Of a DNA stretch of 64,000 nt, positions 11,991-23,115 are shown in pieces. Positions within the stretch are counted from its first letter, which is position 1. Each line of letters begins with the position of its first letter. This stretch comes from Acanthosepion esculentum (taxonomy: Eukaryota; Mollusca; Cephalopoda; Sepiida; Sepiidae): the NCBI GenBank assembly GCA_964036315.1, contig OZ038480.1, positions 14,864,305-14,928,304 of the forward strand. The letters run 5' to 3'. The notes under the pieces were generated by a model that was not told the DNA's origin, did not search any database, and saw nothing but the letters and a program-made list of their open reading frames with translations. Position numbers and translations under genes: made by a program.

Positions 11991-12130
11991 TCGAAATATA
12001 ACAAAGTATATCACCTGAAGAAGGCTGGAGCGTAAAAGGATCGAAACGTCTTGAATATGGTAATAAAGATGAGGACACCAAACTAAACCATGTAAATAGC
12101 GTAAATAACCTTAGTTACAGAACAAATATG
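11991..12130 (+). repeat. Penelope-like terminal repeat, plus-strand copy
   Basis: One monomer in the opposite orientation, with CCTGAAGAAGGCTGG from 12014 and GATCGAAACGTC near 12040, then AATAAAGATGAGGACA. It abuts the inverted array at 11990, giving a head-to-head arrangement. 12131-12425 has no recognised feature. Confidence 0.6.
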
Positions 12131-12424
12131 TGTCAGGGTCAAATCCAATTTTGTATTAAGTGTTTTATTTCTCCTATACTGGTTGTCAGTCATGGCTAGT
12201 TAATTCAGTTGGTCCTGTTATTAAAAGCACAATTGTGTGTGTCGGGGAGTTACACCATTTCCATGAGTTTATTGAATGAGTGTGAATGTTGCGATTTTGA
12301 CCAGAATTCGAATACGGTTTGCCAATTTCTTGTTCCGAGCCTCTATTCACTAATCTATCTGCATATTCCAGAAACGATTTTATATGAAAAATAAATATGA
12401 AACTTTATACAAAACAACCTTGGG

Positions 12425-13755
12425 CGAAGAAAAAAATGATATATGCGAATTCTTTGAGATTAACTGCTACCAAGAAAAACATTCATCAGGCAAATACATA
12501 CAGAATAGTTCCTGCCATGAAAAAAAAAGATATGCAAATACAGAACATCAAGCAAGTACGAAAAATATCCTATACGAAAATTCTATAAAAAAAAATACCC
12601 TGTATGGAAAGTCTTAGATAATTTGTTGCAAGTACGAAAAATACTCTACATGCAAATTCATGCGGAACATCATGGAAATACGAAAAATATCGTATATGCA
12701 AATTCATATTGAACTTCGTGTAAGCAGGAAAATACTCTCTATGCAAATTCATACGGAACATCTTGCAAGCACGAAAAATACCCTATATGCAAATTCATAC
12801 AGAACATCTTTCAAGTACGAAAAATACCCTATATGCAAATTCATAGAGAACACCTTGCAAGCACGACAAATACCTTATATGCAAATTCATACAGAACATC
12901 TTGCAAGCACGAAAAATACCCTTTATGCAAATTCATAGAGAACACCTTGCAAGCACGAAAAATACACTATATGCAAATTCATAGAGAACACCTTGCAAGC
13001 ACGAAAAATACCCTATATGCAAATTCATAAAGAACACCTTGCAAGCACGACAAATACCTTATATGCAAATTCATACTAACATCTTGCAAGCATGAAAAAT
13101 ACCCTTTATGCAAATTCATAGAGAACACCTTGCAAGCACGAAAAATACCCTATATGCAAATTCATAGAGAACACCTTGCAAGCACGAAAAATACCCTATA
13201 TGCAAATTCATACAGAACATCTTGCAAGCATGAAAAATACCCTTTATGCAAATTCATAGAGAACACCTTGCAAGCACAAAAAATACACTATAAGTAAATT
13301 CATACAGAACATCTTGCAAGCACGAAAAATACCTTATATGCAAATTCATACAGAACACCTTGCAAGCACGAAAAATACCCTTTATGCAAATTCATACAGA
13401 ACATCTTTTAAGCACGAAAAATACCCTATATGAAAATTCATACAGAACATCTTGCAAGCACGAAAAATACCCTATATGCAATTTCATACAGAACATTTTC
13501 CAAGCACGAAAAATACCATATATGCAATTTCATACAGAACATCTTGCAAGCACGAAAAATACCCTTTATGCAAATTCATACAGAACATCTTTTAAGCACG
13601 AAAAATACCCTATATGAAAATTCATACAGAACATCTTGCAAGCACAAAAATACCCTATATGCAAATTCATACAGAACATCTTGCAAGCAAGGAATATAGC
13701 CTATATGCAAATTCATACAGAACATCTTGCAACCACGAAAAATATCTTTTATGTA
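12425..13755. repeat. 46-bp satellite array
   Basis: About 24 clear units from about 12640 to 13750, with decayed units from 12425. Consensus parts are ATGCAAATTCATACAGAACA and CTTGCAAGCACGAAAAATAC, ending CCTATA. Internal units are nearly identical and edge units diverged, as expected for unequal crossing-over. Each intact unit has the octamer ATGCAAAT. Because 46 is not a multiple of 3, all frames cycle, and the several 60-90-codon ORFs here are artefacts. There are no unique spacers, so it is not CRISPR. Confidence 0.95.
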
Positions 13756-14324
13756 GACATAGAAAGAATTTTTTAAATGTCTTGGAGAATAATTCTGTTT
13801 AAAATAAAGCATCAAATGTGTTGTTTAGTGCTTCCTTATTTCTTCTGTCTCGATATTTAAAATATAAACACAAAACTTTAAATGGTATAAAAAGGCGACT
13901 AAACAATTTCGATTCTTTTAGCGACTATGAGTATTTTTTCAAAAGCTACGTTTATAGTAACTTTTTTTGACTTTGAATAACAATTTACTGTTATCTCTGC
14001 ACGTCAATCGCATTGTTGGGGTTAAAAAAATTTAACTTAACCTACCCAGTATTCTGTTATCTACATATTATAGACCCACACGAGCGAAAGTTTGTACACA
14101 CATAGACATACCGACTCTTCTTTTGTTAAGAAGTGGGAAATTTTTATCAATTATAAAAGTTTTAATTATCAGAAGTTATAAATACAAATAGTATATTTAT
14201 TTATCTTCATCGGAAATTTTGGTAAATAGAAACATTTTTGGTGAAGCAAAATTTAGAAACATGGTGACGTTAAATTTATAAAGATTTTTTTTCTGTTTGT
14301 TCCTTATTGTTCTTCATTTACTGG
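13756..14324. other. No recognisable feature
   Basis: AT-rich spacer after the satellite array. Confidence 0.4.
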
Positions 14325-14480
14325 CCTGAATGTCCGAGAAATTTCAAAGATAATATGTGTCCTCCGAAAAGAATTGAACCTGTATCCTACACGGAACCGC
14401 CATATAGCCTGACGTGCTATAGCATTTAGCTACAGAGGAAGCGTCTGGTTAGCAAGGTTAAGTTACTGATTTCCCTCAAC
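14325..14480 (-). repeat. tRNA-like SINE, family S1
   Basis: Minus strand carries CACGTCAGGCTATATGGCGG and a B-box-like ACAGGTTCAATTC within a region that recurs at 33780-33920 (minus) and 35500-35640 (plus). The acceptor ends are partly complementary (CCTCTG and GGAGGA). This copy is the most diverged of the three. Confidence 0.65.
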
Positions 14481-14559
14481 CGCTCATATCCGCTCGAAGC
14501 GTATCTCAACGTAAAAAAATGGCATCATATATTATGAAAAAGACTATGCCCGACAATTA

Positions 14560-14564
<5 letters not shown>

Positions 14565-14638
<74 letters not shown>
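14565..14638. repeat. (TA)n microsatellite
   Basis: About 36 TA units. Confidence 0.95.
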
Positions 14639-14640
<2 letters not shown>

Positions 14641-14700
14641 AGTATGTGGTGCAGTTCAATTTATATTACAATGAATGTTTTCTGTATGAATGATTCATTG

Positions 14701-14702
<2 letters not shown>

Positions 14703-14769
<67 letters not shown>

Positions 14770-14805
14770 TACATATATTATCATTATTATTATTATTATA
14801 AAAGA
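14703..14805. repeat. (TA)n-(AC)n-(ATT)n compound microsatellite
   Basis: TA run to about 14758, a short ACACACAC, then ATT triplets at about 14778-14800. Confidence 0.9.
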
Positions 14806-15021
14806 TTATAGCAAAATCATGTTGAAATCGCTACGCAATAGTTTTCGTGTTTCGACAACTTTTGTTTCTTCAGGCGATGGTAAGTAACTGGTGATTAAAT
14901 GATCTTTAAGAAAATTTTAAAAGGAAAGTATTTTCTCTTTTTAGAAAGATAAACGGGGGTGAGAAAACACAAGGTCAGAATTAAAAATAGACGTGTGGGT
15001 TTGTCTTGATCAACCCATTAA

Positions 15022-15022
<1 letters not shown>

Positions 15023-15102
<80 letters not shown>
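15023..15102. repeat. (TA)n microsatellite
   Basis: About 40 TA units. 15103-15600 holds nothing recognisable. Confidence 0.95.
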
Positions 15103-15107
<5 letters not shown>

Positions 15108-15599
15108 CATTTAATCTAATATATTTTACGAATATTTAATAATCACAGTATATGCCCCTCAGCGGTTTTTTAGACTATAACCTCTTTCTCTTTTTAACCT
15201 GACTCATTCTTTCGTTCCTTTATTAAACTAGAATTATAGACTATTTGTGGTGGGGGGGAGGTGAAAATTTCATTGAAATATGTTGAAACATTTCCAAGAT
15301 TTCTTCTGAAAAGAAATAAAATAAAAAAAAGTCAGTTTAAGCTGACCCCAAGATGATATGTTTAAACAGCTATGCATTTCATTGTTAATGTCAAACCCTT
15401 AAATAAACATGCCGCGTACATTGTTCCGGGCCTCGTAAACATATTACACAATAGATGCTTCATATTACGCAATGGCCCTTTAAAATATTCATTTTTAACT
15501 CTTTAGCATCTCACCATATCCTTCTTCTGGTAAGCATTCATTAAAAATCTTTAGATAGTTTACTTGTCTCCCCCTCCTGTCTCTCTTGCTTTCAGTATG

Positions 15600-16075
15600 C
15601 CCTTGTTCACGCAATTCAAGACCCAAGAGCCCCTCAATGTAGAGGGTTACTAAAGGAGGTTTTGAGGTTGTTTTATGGATGTAAGATTTGTAGGTTAAGA
15701 GGATAAATAACAGTTGACCCTCGACATGAAGAGATTAATATTATAGTGGTCGGGAAAGTATCCTCGCGGGAGTCTGTTTCACAATGCAGCGGCTCTTGGG
15801 GACAACCTACTCGAATGAAACTTCTCCTTGTCAATAGAATATGAAGGGAATGAAGATGGTTCGAGCTTGTGTACATGACTAGCTGAGCCTTAGCTGTAAA
15901 TGACTAAACTTGTAGAACTGTGAAAATGTAAATCGTCTGAACTTTTGCGATAGAAATAGTGAGAGAGTATTAATAGTTTGGCGAGGTTGTTTCTGTGGGA
16001 AAAGGGGTTGTAGAGCGGAAAATAATTCATCACCCACAAGTCCGCGTAACCGTTTTTGAAGTCTGTTTATTTTGG
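15600..16075 (-). pseudogene. LINE-J 3' end, decayed copy
   Basis: Same family as the copies at 16985, 19530, 20690 and 59600 (minus) and 17590, 20335 and 57540 (plus). In the minus strand, broken frames recall the conserved tail TALWNRLPRGxFPDHYNLN..FKSRVNRYL. The family has a Jockey/CR1-like RT, judged from the copy at 20690-21738. Many stops. Confidence 0.65.
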
Positions 16076-16984
16076 AGAAATAGTGTAGTGGGGAAGATGT
16101 GCGAAAAGCGATGAAATGAAATAATCTTCAAACACAGTAATAGAAATGTAAATAATTTTATTATTGAGTATAAAAAATAATCTTTGTTTTCCTTTAAGTT
16201 GAAAGAAAAAAATTGAAAGTTCATCACAAATAAAGTTCATACAAAAAACGTTTTGCTTTTATTTTTACAACACAAAAGAAATTCGTTAGTATAGGGTGAA
16301 AGGTATGTATGAATTCATCACGTGAAAATTCACGAACTACATTATATTGTGTATATGTGTGCAACGCAGTTAGCAGTCAGCCGATTAAATATCAACAACA
16401 TCAAGGCTTTGAAGACAACGCCTCGTTTATGTCTCGCTTGGATATTTTCGTAATGTAACTGTGCAAACTGCTTTATGAAAATATTTTAAAATCGAGAAAC
16501 AATTTGCAAGAAGGAACTTAGTACTCAACATATTTTTTTTTTGACTATGCGAAAATTTGAGAATTCAGTGTTGTTTAAAACCCTAAATTCAAATTATACT
16601 GAAGACTAAAGACTATTAAATTACGTTACGCTATTTATACGAAAAATCGGATCACAGGAATTTAAAAGTAAAATTTACTAAACTCAGATTTATTGGTTAA
16701 TAAATATATTTACCAATTTTTAATTTCGATTTTTAGGAGTGAAAAGATTGTTAATCATTTTCTGACTGTGTTCCTTCAATTAGTTAACATGTGACAAGAA
16801 ATGGTTGTCTGCTTTTTCAAAGCTTGAATGAGGTTTGAGACAATGTCGCTGATTAGTTAATAAATACTCATAGAAATTTAAATTTGAAGTTTGTGTGAGT
16901 CTATTTTTGTACAGATATGAGGTGATGTCTGTGTAGTCCTACTTTTGCACAGATTTGAGATTTTAGTCGTATTGTTTTGTTTTT
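16076..16984. other. No recognisable feature
   Basis: AT-rich. Short ORFs have no recognisable motif. Confidence 0.4.
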
Positions 16985-17545
16985 TTTAATATAAGAGTGG
17001 ACCCTGTACAAAGTCCAGAGTCCACTCAAGGTGGAGGGTTACGTTAAGGAGTAGTTTATATGGATAGGAGGGAAAGATAACGATTAACTCTGGACTTGAA
17101 CAGGATAATATTGTAATGATCATAGAAAAATCCTCTTTGGAGTTTGCTCCATAGGGCAGTGGTTCGCAAGAAGAAGCTGTTTGAGTACAACTTACTTCTT
17201 GACGATGGAATACGGGGGAAATGAGGGTGGTTTGTCACTATGTAAGTGGCATGACGGGTCCTAGCCGTAAATATCAGACCTGGTAGGACCAGATGCAGTT
17301 CGTCCGAGCACGTCCATGGCAGTAGTCATAGAGCAGTGAGAGACTCGCTACTTCCCGCCTGTGAGAGAGAGTTCAGGGGTAGTATAATAATGTTTCTCCA
17401 ACAAGGAATTGCAGACGTATTTGAACGCTATCAACACTGGAAAGTAGGCAACTCCCGCCCAAATAGGGCACCATTACTCCATTTTCGGACTGATCCGGCT
17501 CTTATAAAAGTAGAGGATGGCATGAGAAGTCAGGTACTGGAGCGG
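16985..17545 (-). pseudogene. LINE-J 3' end, minus copy
   Basis: A 60-codon stretch (17056-17238) reads FFLRTTALWSKLQRGFFYDH then YNIILFKSRVNRYLSLL, the C-terminus of the LINE-J ORF2. Upstream on the same strand the sequence matches the family consensus near its YRYFHGKCSDEL region. It lies head-to-head with the plus copy that starts near 17590. Confidence 0.75.
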
Positions 17546-17589
17546 TACAGCCGATCATTCTATATGGATCGTATACAGTTCGCTCTCTC

Positions 17590-18005
17590 ACAGACGTGCC
17601 GTCGCCTCCCTCTGTCTTTTTTTACAAATACTTTCACAGTAACTGCTCCGAGGAGCTGCTTTCACCGGTTCCCAAACTTCATGAATTTAAGCTTTCAACT
17701 AGGCTGGCACCTCGCTCACACCCTTTCACTGTCGAAACTGTTAAATGTAGCCGTCTCTTCTACTCCAATAGCTTCATGTCTCGCACTTCTCTCCTGTGGA
17801 ACTATCTCCCTTTTTCCAGTTTCTCTGATAGCTATAATCTCCAACTATTCAAATGTAATGTCTATCGACGTCTCCAGATGCCCTGATCTATCGCCTATCC
17901 TTCTCTTCATCCTTTCCTCTATCACTCCTATTTCCTCTAGCTCCAACTCTCTGTAACCCCTTGCGTGCTAGTAGCATCCAGCCTTGCTTGGGGTGAAACG
18001 CTTAA
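17590..18005 (+). pseudogene. LINE-J-related 3' end, plus copy
   Basis: ORF 17596-17886 reads FFYKYFHSNCSEELLSPVP, then HPFTVETVKCSRLFYSNSF and LWNYLPFSSFSDSYNLQLFK. This is an ORF2 C-terminus clearly related to the minus copies but a distinct subfamily. The 3' UTR ends GCCTTGCTTGGGGTGAAACG, which is also the 3' terminus at 20280, 20660, 52127 and 57910. Confidence 0.75.
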
Positions 18006-18264
18006 AAAAATGCTTCCTTAATTATGCCAGAGTATTTAGGAAAATGCTTGAGACAATAATTTTTATTTTAATGTTTGATAGATTTTTCCTTATTTTTCGT
18101 TCTGTTTTTTTTTTTTTTTAATCCTAAGACGGGGATCATATTAAGTGATTGTCAAGTTATAAAATCTTCCTAGGTAACTACAGAAGGACATTTTACTTAC
18201 ATGCTCATCATATTTTAAGAGCGGGCAGAGTACCTTTTCAGATGACATTATTACGCATTAACAA
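18006..18264. other. No recognisable feature
   Basis: T-rich spacer. Confidence 0.4.
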
Positions 18265-18345
18265 CCGGAGTCTGAATTCGAACCCACTACGTCAACGTCC
18301 TTTTTCTGTGTCGATAAACGCTACACTACGGTTCACCAATGCAGT
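18265..18345 (-). repeat. tRNA-like SINE remnant
   Basis: Minus strand has TGGTGAACCGTAGTGTAGCG (A-box-like) and GTGGGTTCGAATTCAG (B-box-like) with about 30 bases between. No complete cloverleaf. 18346-18805 holds nothing else recognisable. Confidence 0.45.
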
Positions 18346-18804
18346 ATTCGTATATTTAATACCATATAATCAGTGGTTCTTTGTTATTCAATTTATGCCT
18401 AGAAATACGTGGTCATTTCGTGAGAGAATTGCATTTGATGACTGGGCGAGAAAGAAAAAAACGAATCAGGTATAGAAAACGTGGAAATCACTTTTAATGG
18501 ACAAAGCTGGTCACGTGACAATTTCGGTGAGATTCTTCAAAAGGTGCTGGTTATTATTGCTGGCATAAAATCTGCTTCAAAGAAATTCAGGATAGATTAA
18601 AATCTTCAACTGCATTATTTCAATTATTTTTATTGCTCTGATGATTATAATGAATAAAATAAATCTTTGAATGATAATGAATCGGACGAGACTTTGAAGT
18701 AGACGTGAAGTCGTTCGTTGTAAGTATGACGATACGAAGCGATAGGAGAAAAATTTATGGGCTGAAAAAAAAAACGAAATTTGCATTGCTGATTAATAGG
18801 AATG

Positions 18805-18805
<1 letters not shown>

Positions 18806-18850
<45 letters not shown>

Positions 18851-18874
18851 TTGATATAAGCACGAATGCACTGT

Positions 18875-18936
<62 letters not shown>

Positions 18937-18962
18937 GATATGAATATAGGCCCGAATACAAT

Positions 18963-19009
<47 letters not shown>

Positions 19010-19022
19010 GCACGAATGCACT

Positions 19023-19067
<45 letters not shown>

Positions 19068-19081
19068 GCAAGAATACATTG

Positions 19082-19136
<55 letters not shown>

Positions 19137-19162
19137 GATATGAATATAGGCCCGAATACAAT

Positions 19163-19205
<43 letters not shown>

Positions 19206-19218
19206 GCACGAATGCACT

Positions 19219-19255
<37 letters not shown>

Positions 19256-19269
19256 GCAAGAATACATTG

Positions 19270-19334
<65 letters not shown>

Positions 19335-19384
19335 TGAACAAGTAGTGACATAGATAGATAGATATGAGCATGTAGATAGATAGT

Positions 19385-19419
<35 letters not shown>

Positions 19420-19471
19420 GCACGAATGCACTGATAGATAGATAGATAGATAGATAGGCAAGAATACATTG

Positions 19472-19511
<40 letters not shown>
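18806..19511. repeat. (GATA)n higher-order repeat
   Basis: GATA runs separated by three spacer types in fixed order: GAATATAGGCCCGAATACAA, AGCACGAATGCACTG and GGCAAGAATACATTGAG. The order repeats with a period of about 190-198 bases (spacers at 18936, 19008, 19065; then 19134, 19202, 19252). The long SIYLSIYL ORFs on the minus strand are artefacts. Confidence 0.95.
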
Positions 19512-19512
<1 letters not shown>

Positions 19513-19529
19513 TGAATATAGGCCCGAAT

Positions 19530-20010
19530 GCACTTGTTAACCCTAGACTTGAGCAGGTTAAGATTTTAGTGGTCCTTAGGGCGTCCTCTTTCGAATCGAT
19601 TCTACAAAGAAGCAATTCTGTCGGAAGAAACTCTTCGAATGGAACTTACTTCAAACTAATGGAATACAAACGCAATGAAGGTCTGTCCATCTTAGTGTAT
19701 TCGGTGGAAAGATGTTCGTACTAAAGAATGGAATGCGTCTGTTACATGGAAATAGCGATAGGGTAGCGAGAAGCTTGCCACGTTTCATCTTTGCGTAAGG
19801 GATTTCAGGGTGGAAAATAATTCATCACCCCCATGGCCGTGTGTACACTTTTGGACTCTGTCAAGAATGGAATGTAAAACCTGAGCATATACAGCACAGA
19901 TATTGCAGTAGGACTCCATTTTCGGCCTGATCAGTCTATTGTAAAGGTACAGCATAGCAGGAGGAGTCAGGTACTTACTTGAGTAAGACAGGGAATCAAC
20001 CGTTTTTAAT
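19530..20010 (-). pseudogene. LINE-J 3' region, minus copy
   Basis: Matches the family over GAGCAGGTTAAGATT (near 19550), AAAATAATTCATCACCC (19815) and the CTCCATTTTCGGCCTGATC block (19913), in the same order as in 20690-21260. It lacks a usable reading frame. Confidence 0.7.
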
Positions 20011-20159
20011 CATTTTCAGCAATGAATCATATATATGAGTTCTAAAATCAGACGTGAGCTTAATCCCAATAGGCGCTCAAGGCAAAGGGGACTCCTTGAG
20101 AGAACCACCGTTTATTGCAATAGACAAAAATTCAGGGTCTGCTCGGTGATTATGGAACG

Positions 20160-20290
20160 TTACTAGTTTGATCTATTCCCTATCCTTGTCTTCATCCTTT
20201 ACTCTATCACTCCTATTTGCTCTCGCTCCAACTCTCTGTAACCCCTTGCGTGCTAGTTGCTTCCCGCCTTGCTTGGGGGTGAAACGCTTA
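20160..20290 (+). repeat. LINE-J-related 3' UTR fragment
   Basis: Only the last ~130 bases of the plus-type LINE (TCCAACTCTCTGTAACCCCT to GGGGGTGAAACGCTT). A fuller copy follows at 20335. Confidence 0.75.
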
Positions 20291-20334
20291 AAAAAAAGAA
20301 GAAATATAAATAATAAATAAATATCCAGACTTCA

Positions 20335-20665
20335 GGAATTCAAGCGTCCTACGGTGCTGGCATCTCGCTCTCACCCTTTCACTGTCGAAACTGTTAAATG
20401 TAGCCGTCTCTTCTACTCCAATAGCTTCATGTCTCGCACCTCTCGCCTGTGGAACTTCCTCCCCTTTTCCTGTTTCTCTGATAGCTATAATCTCCAACTA
20501 TTCAAATGTAATGTCAATCGACGTCTCCAGATGCCCTTATCTATCCCCTATCCTTCTCTTCATCCTTTCCTCTATCACTCCTCTTTGCTCTCGCTCCAAC
20601 TCTCTGTAACCCCTTGCGTGCTAGTTGCTTCCCGCCTTGCTTGGTGTAGGGTTAGTTTGGTTTTT
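20335..20665 (+). pseudogene. LINE-J-related 3' end, plus copy
   Basis: ORF 20354-20743 reads SHPFTVETVKCSRLFYSNSF, then LWNFLPFSCFSDSYNLQLFK and NVNRRLQMP. Nearly identical to 17700-17990, so both came from one active source. The coding end is followed by the shared 3' UTR. It meets the minus copy at about 20690 tail-to-tail. Confidence 0.8.
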
Positions 20666-20689
20666 GCCTGTTTCTTCTCCATGTTTTTT

Positions 20690-21738
20690 ACAGTGAGATT
20701 CACCTTGTACAAAGCCCGGAGGCCGCTCGAGGTAGAAGCTTAGGTTAGGAGGTAGTTTGTACGGATAGTTGGGGAAGATAACGGTTAACACTTCACTTAA
20801 ACAGGTTAAGATTGTAGTGATCGGAGAATCATCTGCTTTCGGTTCCACAGAGCAATGGTTCTCTGGAAGAAGCTGTTCGATAGAATACAGAGTCAATGTG
20901 GGTGGTTTGCTGCTATGTAAGCGAATCCTAGCCGTGAAGGCTGGCGGAACCAAAGAATATAGTTCGTCCGAGCACTTTCCGTGAAAATAGCGATAGAGCA
21001 CTGAGAAGACTACCACCCCAAATCTGTGAGAGAGAAGCTGGAGAGTGGCGAATAATTCGTCACCCACAAGGACTCGGTGACCCCTTTGGACTCTATCGAA
21101 GCTGGAAAGTGCGGTCTGGGCAGCTCCCACCCAAATATGGCAACAGTACCCCATTCTTGGCCTGATCTGACTCTTATAAAGGTAGAGGATAGCACGTGAA
21201 GTCAGGTACTTACTGAAGCGGTACAGGGAGCCGAACTTTTACCTGAATCTTTAGCAATGGCTTGTATATACGCGTTGAGAACAGGTGTTAGTTTAAGGAC
21301 CAACAGTCTCTCAAGGCACGATGCCTCACCAAGGGGTCATCCTTTCATCGTGAGATATTAAAGCGAGGTCTGAGCATAGATCAGCTGTCATGTACCGCTA
21401 TATCATCGGCATAGATATTTAAAAAAGATTGAAGTAGAGTCGTAGGTAAATCATTAATTCATAGATTGAACGCTTGTGTAGTAATGACTATGCCACACCT
21501 TGTCAAATGCCTACGATATATCTAATGCGATCGTCCTGTTGCGTAATGTCTCACTGAGACTGTGAGTAATGACAGGGTATCAAGACTGGGACCAAGCCTA
21601 TCTAAATCCGCATTGCTTCTTATTCAAGCGGTTGTCTACGTTGAGGTGATCCACAAAATTCTTGCTGATTAAATCATCAAAGAGATTGCTGATGACATTA
21701 AGGTGGCGGAAGGGTCGACAGTGGTACGAGGATGAGCG
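20690..21738 (-). pseudogene. LINE-J ORF2 with reverse-transcriptase YADD
   Basis: The longest copy of this LINE. On the minus strand: HCRPFRHLNVISNLFDDLIS, then KNFVDHLN and QCGFR (21598-21738), IALDISRRHLTR (approx. 21500), and NIYADDIAVH (21385-21412), whose YADD is the catalytic metal-binding box of non-LTR reverse transcriptases. The tail has YCCHIWVGAAQTALSSFDRV, then YRYFHGKCSDELYSLVPP. Frameshifts and stops break it. It ends upstream at a (GATA)n run, so it is 5'-truncated. Clade is probably Jockey/CR1-like from these blocks; I cannot fix it without a tree. Confidence 0.8.

Positions 21739-21739
<1 letters not shown>

Positions 21740-21782
<43 letters not shown>
21740..21782. repeat. 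(GATA)n microsatellite
   Basis: Eleven GATA units directly at the 5' truncation point of the LINE. Confidence 0.95.
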
Positions 21783-21783
<1 letters not shown>

Positions 21784-21919
21784 CGATAAGACGACTACGC
21801 TATTCACTGCTTATATTTATATATAGTTATATGAATATGTTATTCAAATTTCCTCTGTTTATATGGAAGAATGCTCAATACCAGTTACGGAGTATTTGTA
21901 GATAAATATAGTATTTATG

Positions 21920-21927
<8 letters not shown>

Positions 21928-21998
<71 letters not shown>
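21928..21998. repeat. (TA)n microsatellite
   Basis: About 35 TA units leading into the hammerhead-family fragment. Confidence 0.95.
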
Positions 21999-22000
<2 letters not shown>

Positions 22001-22115
22001 TCAGCATGAAACGGACTGTCGCCTCTTACTGTTCAGTTGTATGTCTACTTTTATATTTATATACGTTCTATCCCTGATATTGAACACATTAATCTATAAA
22101 TATAGCATACCTGAA

Positions 22116-22118
<3 letters not shown>
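21999..22118 (+). repeat. Truncated hammerhead-family repeat
   Basis: Begins CAGCATGAAACGGACTGTCG, the 3' half of the ribozyme motif found intact at 31383-31432. It has GAAA, a stem III of ACG/TGT and the C before the cut site, then continues with TACTTTTATATTTATATACG as in the family. The CTGANGA half was lost into the (TA)n run, so it cannot be an active ribozyme. Confidence 0.65.
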
Positions 22119-22211
<93 letters not shown>

Positions 22212-22240
22212 TGTTATCAATATATATATATATTTAGTTT
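22119..22240. repeat. (TA)n arrays, interrupted
   Basis: Two TA runs with short interruptions. Confidence 0.9.
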
Positions 22241-22258
22241 ACGAAAAACTAGGTAATC

Positions 22259-22450
22259 AGTATGGGTAGACCCAAGGAGGATAAAATCCAGAGAGCTCAA
22301 TGTAAATCAGAGCTAATAATTTAAATAAAAATAAAAACAGACCAATTTAAGGTTCCATGTAATAAATTATTTCACCAGAGCCCTTTTAAAGGAACGCGCA
22401 TCATCAGACTTTACTTCCAAATGTTGAAACAAAAAATGAAATATACATAC

Positions 22451-22519
<69 letters not shown>

Positions 22520-22570
22520 AAGAGGATAGAATCCAGGTAGAACTCAATGTCCAGGACAGAGTAAGAATAT
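22259..22570. repeat. Short direct repeats around (CATA)n/(TA)n
   Basis: AGGAGGATAAAATCCAGAGA (about 22275) and AGAGGATAGAATCCAGGTAG (about 22520) begin similar 60-base segments on either side of a CATA/TA run (22441-22516). Class unknown. Confidence 0.5.
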
Positions 22571-22574
22571 AACA

Positions 22575-22680
22575 TAAAAGGCTCAAAACACTAATATTCC
22601 ATGGTTATAATTTATTATATTTTTCGATTCCAATGTAATAAATTATAACCATGGAATATTAGTGTTTGGGCCTTTTTTAT
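22575..22680. repeat. Palindrome, arms about 50 bases
   Basis: Arms containing ACACTAATATTCCATGG and CCATGGAATATTAGTGT, with AATAAATTATAACC mirrored, and a central loop of only a few bases near 22625. It would extrude as a hairpin. A (TA)n run follows (22681-22737). Confidence 0.8.
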
Positions 22681-22682
22681 TA

Positions 22683-22737
<55 letters not shown>

Positions 22738-22739
<2 letters not shown>

Positions 22740-23014
22740 ATAATCCAATGAACTATATATATATATAATAAATCACTATCAGCATATAAATCACTAAATC
22801 ATCCATAACTTTTGTATTATCCACTCAAATTACACCAAGATCTCAGACAATAACAAATAATATTGTATTTATTGTCTGTGAAAATTATAGAATATAAAAC
22901 AACTTTGATAAAAACTTATACCTTCTTTTCTGACGAAATCAATGCTGTTCTGAACATTTTGGCCGCAACTGTATATATTTATATATGATAACCCATATAT
23001 ATATATATATATTC
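22738..23014. other. No recognisable feature
   Basis: AT-rich. Confidence 0.4.
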
Positions 23015-23115
23015 AAGTTCTCAACCAGATTTTGAACTCACACTTTTTGGGTCCTGTCACTGGATCTAACCAACGCCTTTATCCACTGTGCCATGTGTCC
23101 TTGAGGATGGCACAT
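23015..23115 (-). repeat. Penelope-type 3' tRNA-like segment
   Basis: Minus strand GTGGATAAAGGCGTTGG, ATCCAGTGAC, then GTGTGAGTTCAAAATCTGG. The same segment lies between the GIY-YIG end and the hairpin in the Penelope copies at 34.5 and 47.4 kb. Confidence 0.6.

Noticed and set aside
12425..13755. CRISPR-like array
   Set aside because: Units are contiguous 46-base copies without unique spacers, in a eukaryotic context. It is a satellite.
18645..19615. Long minus-strand ORFs rich in SIYL
   Set aside because: Translations of (GATA)n. Tetranucleotide arrays without stops stay open in several frames at once.
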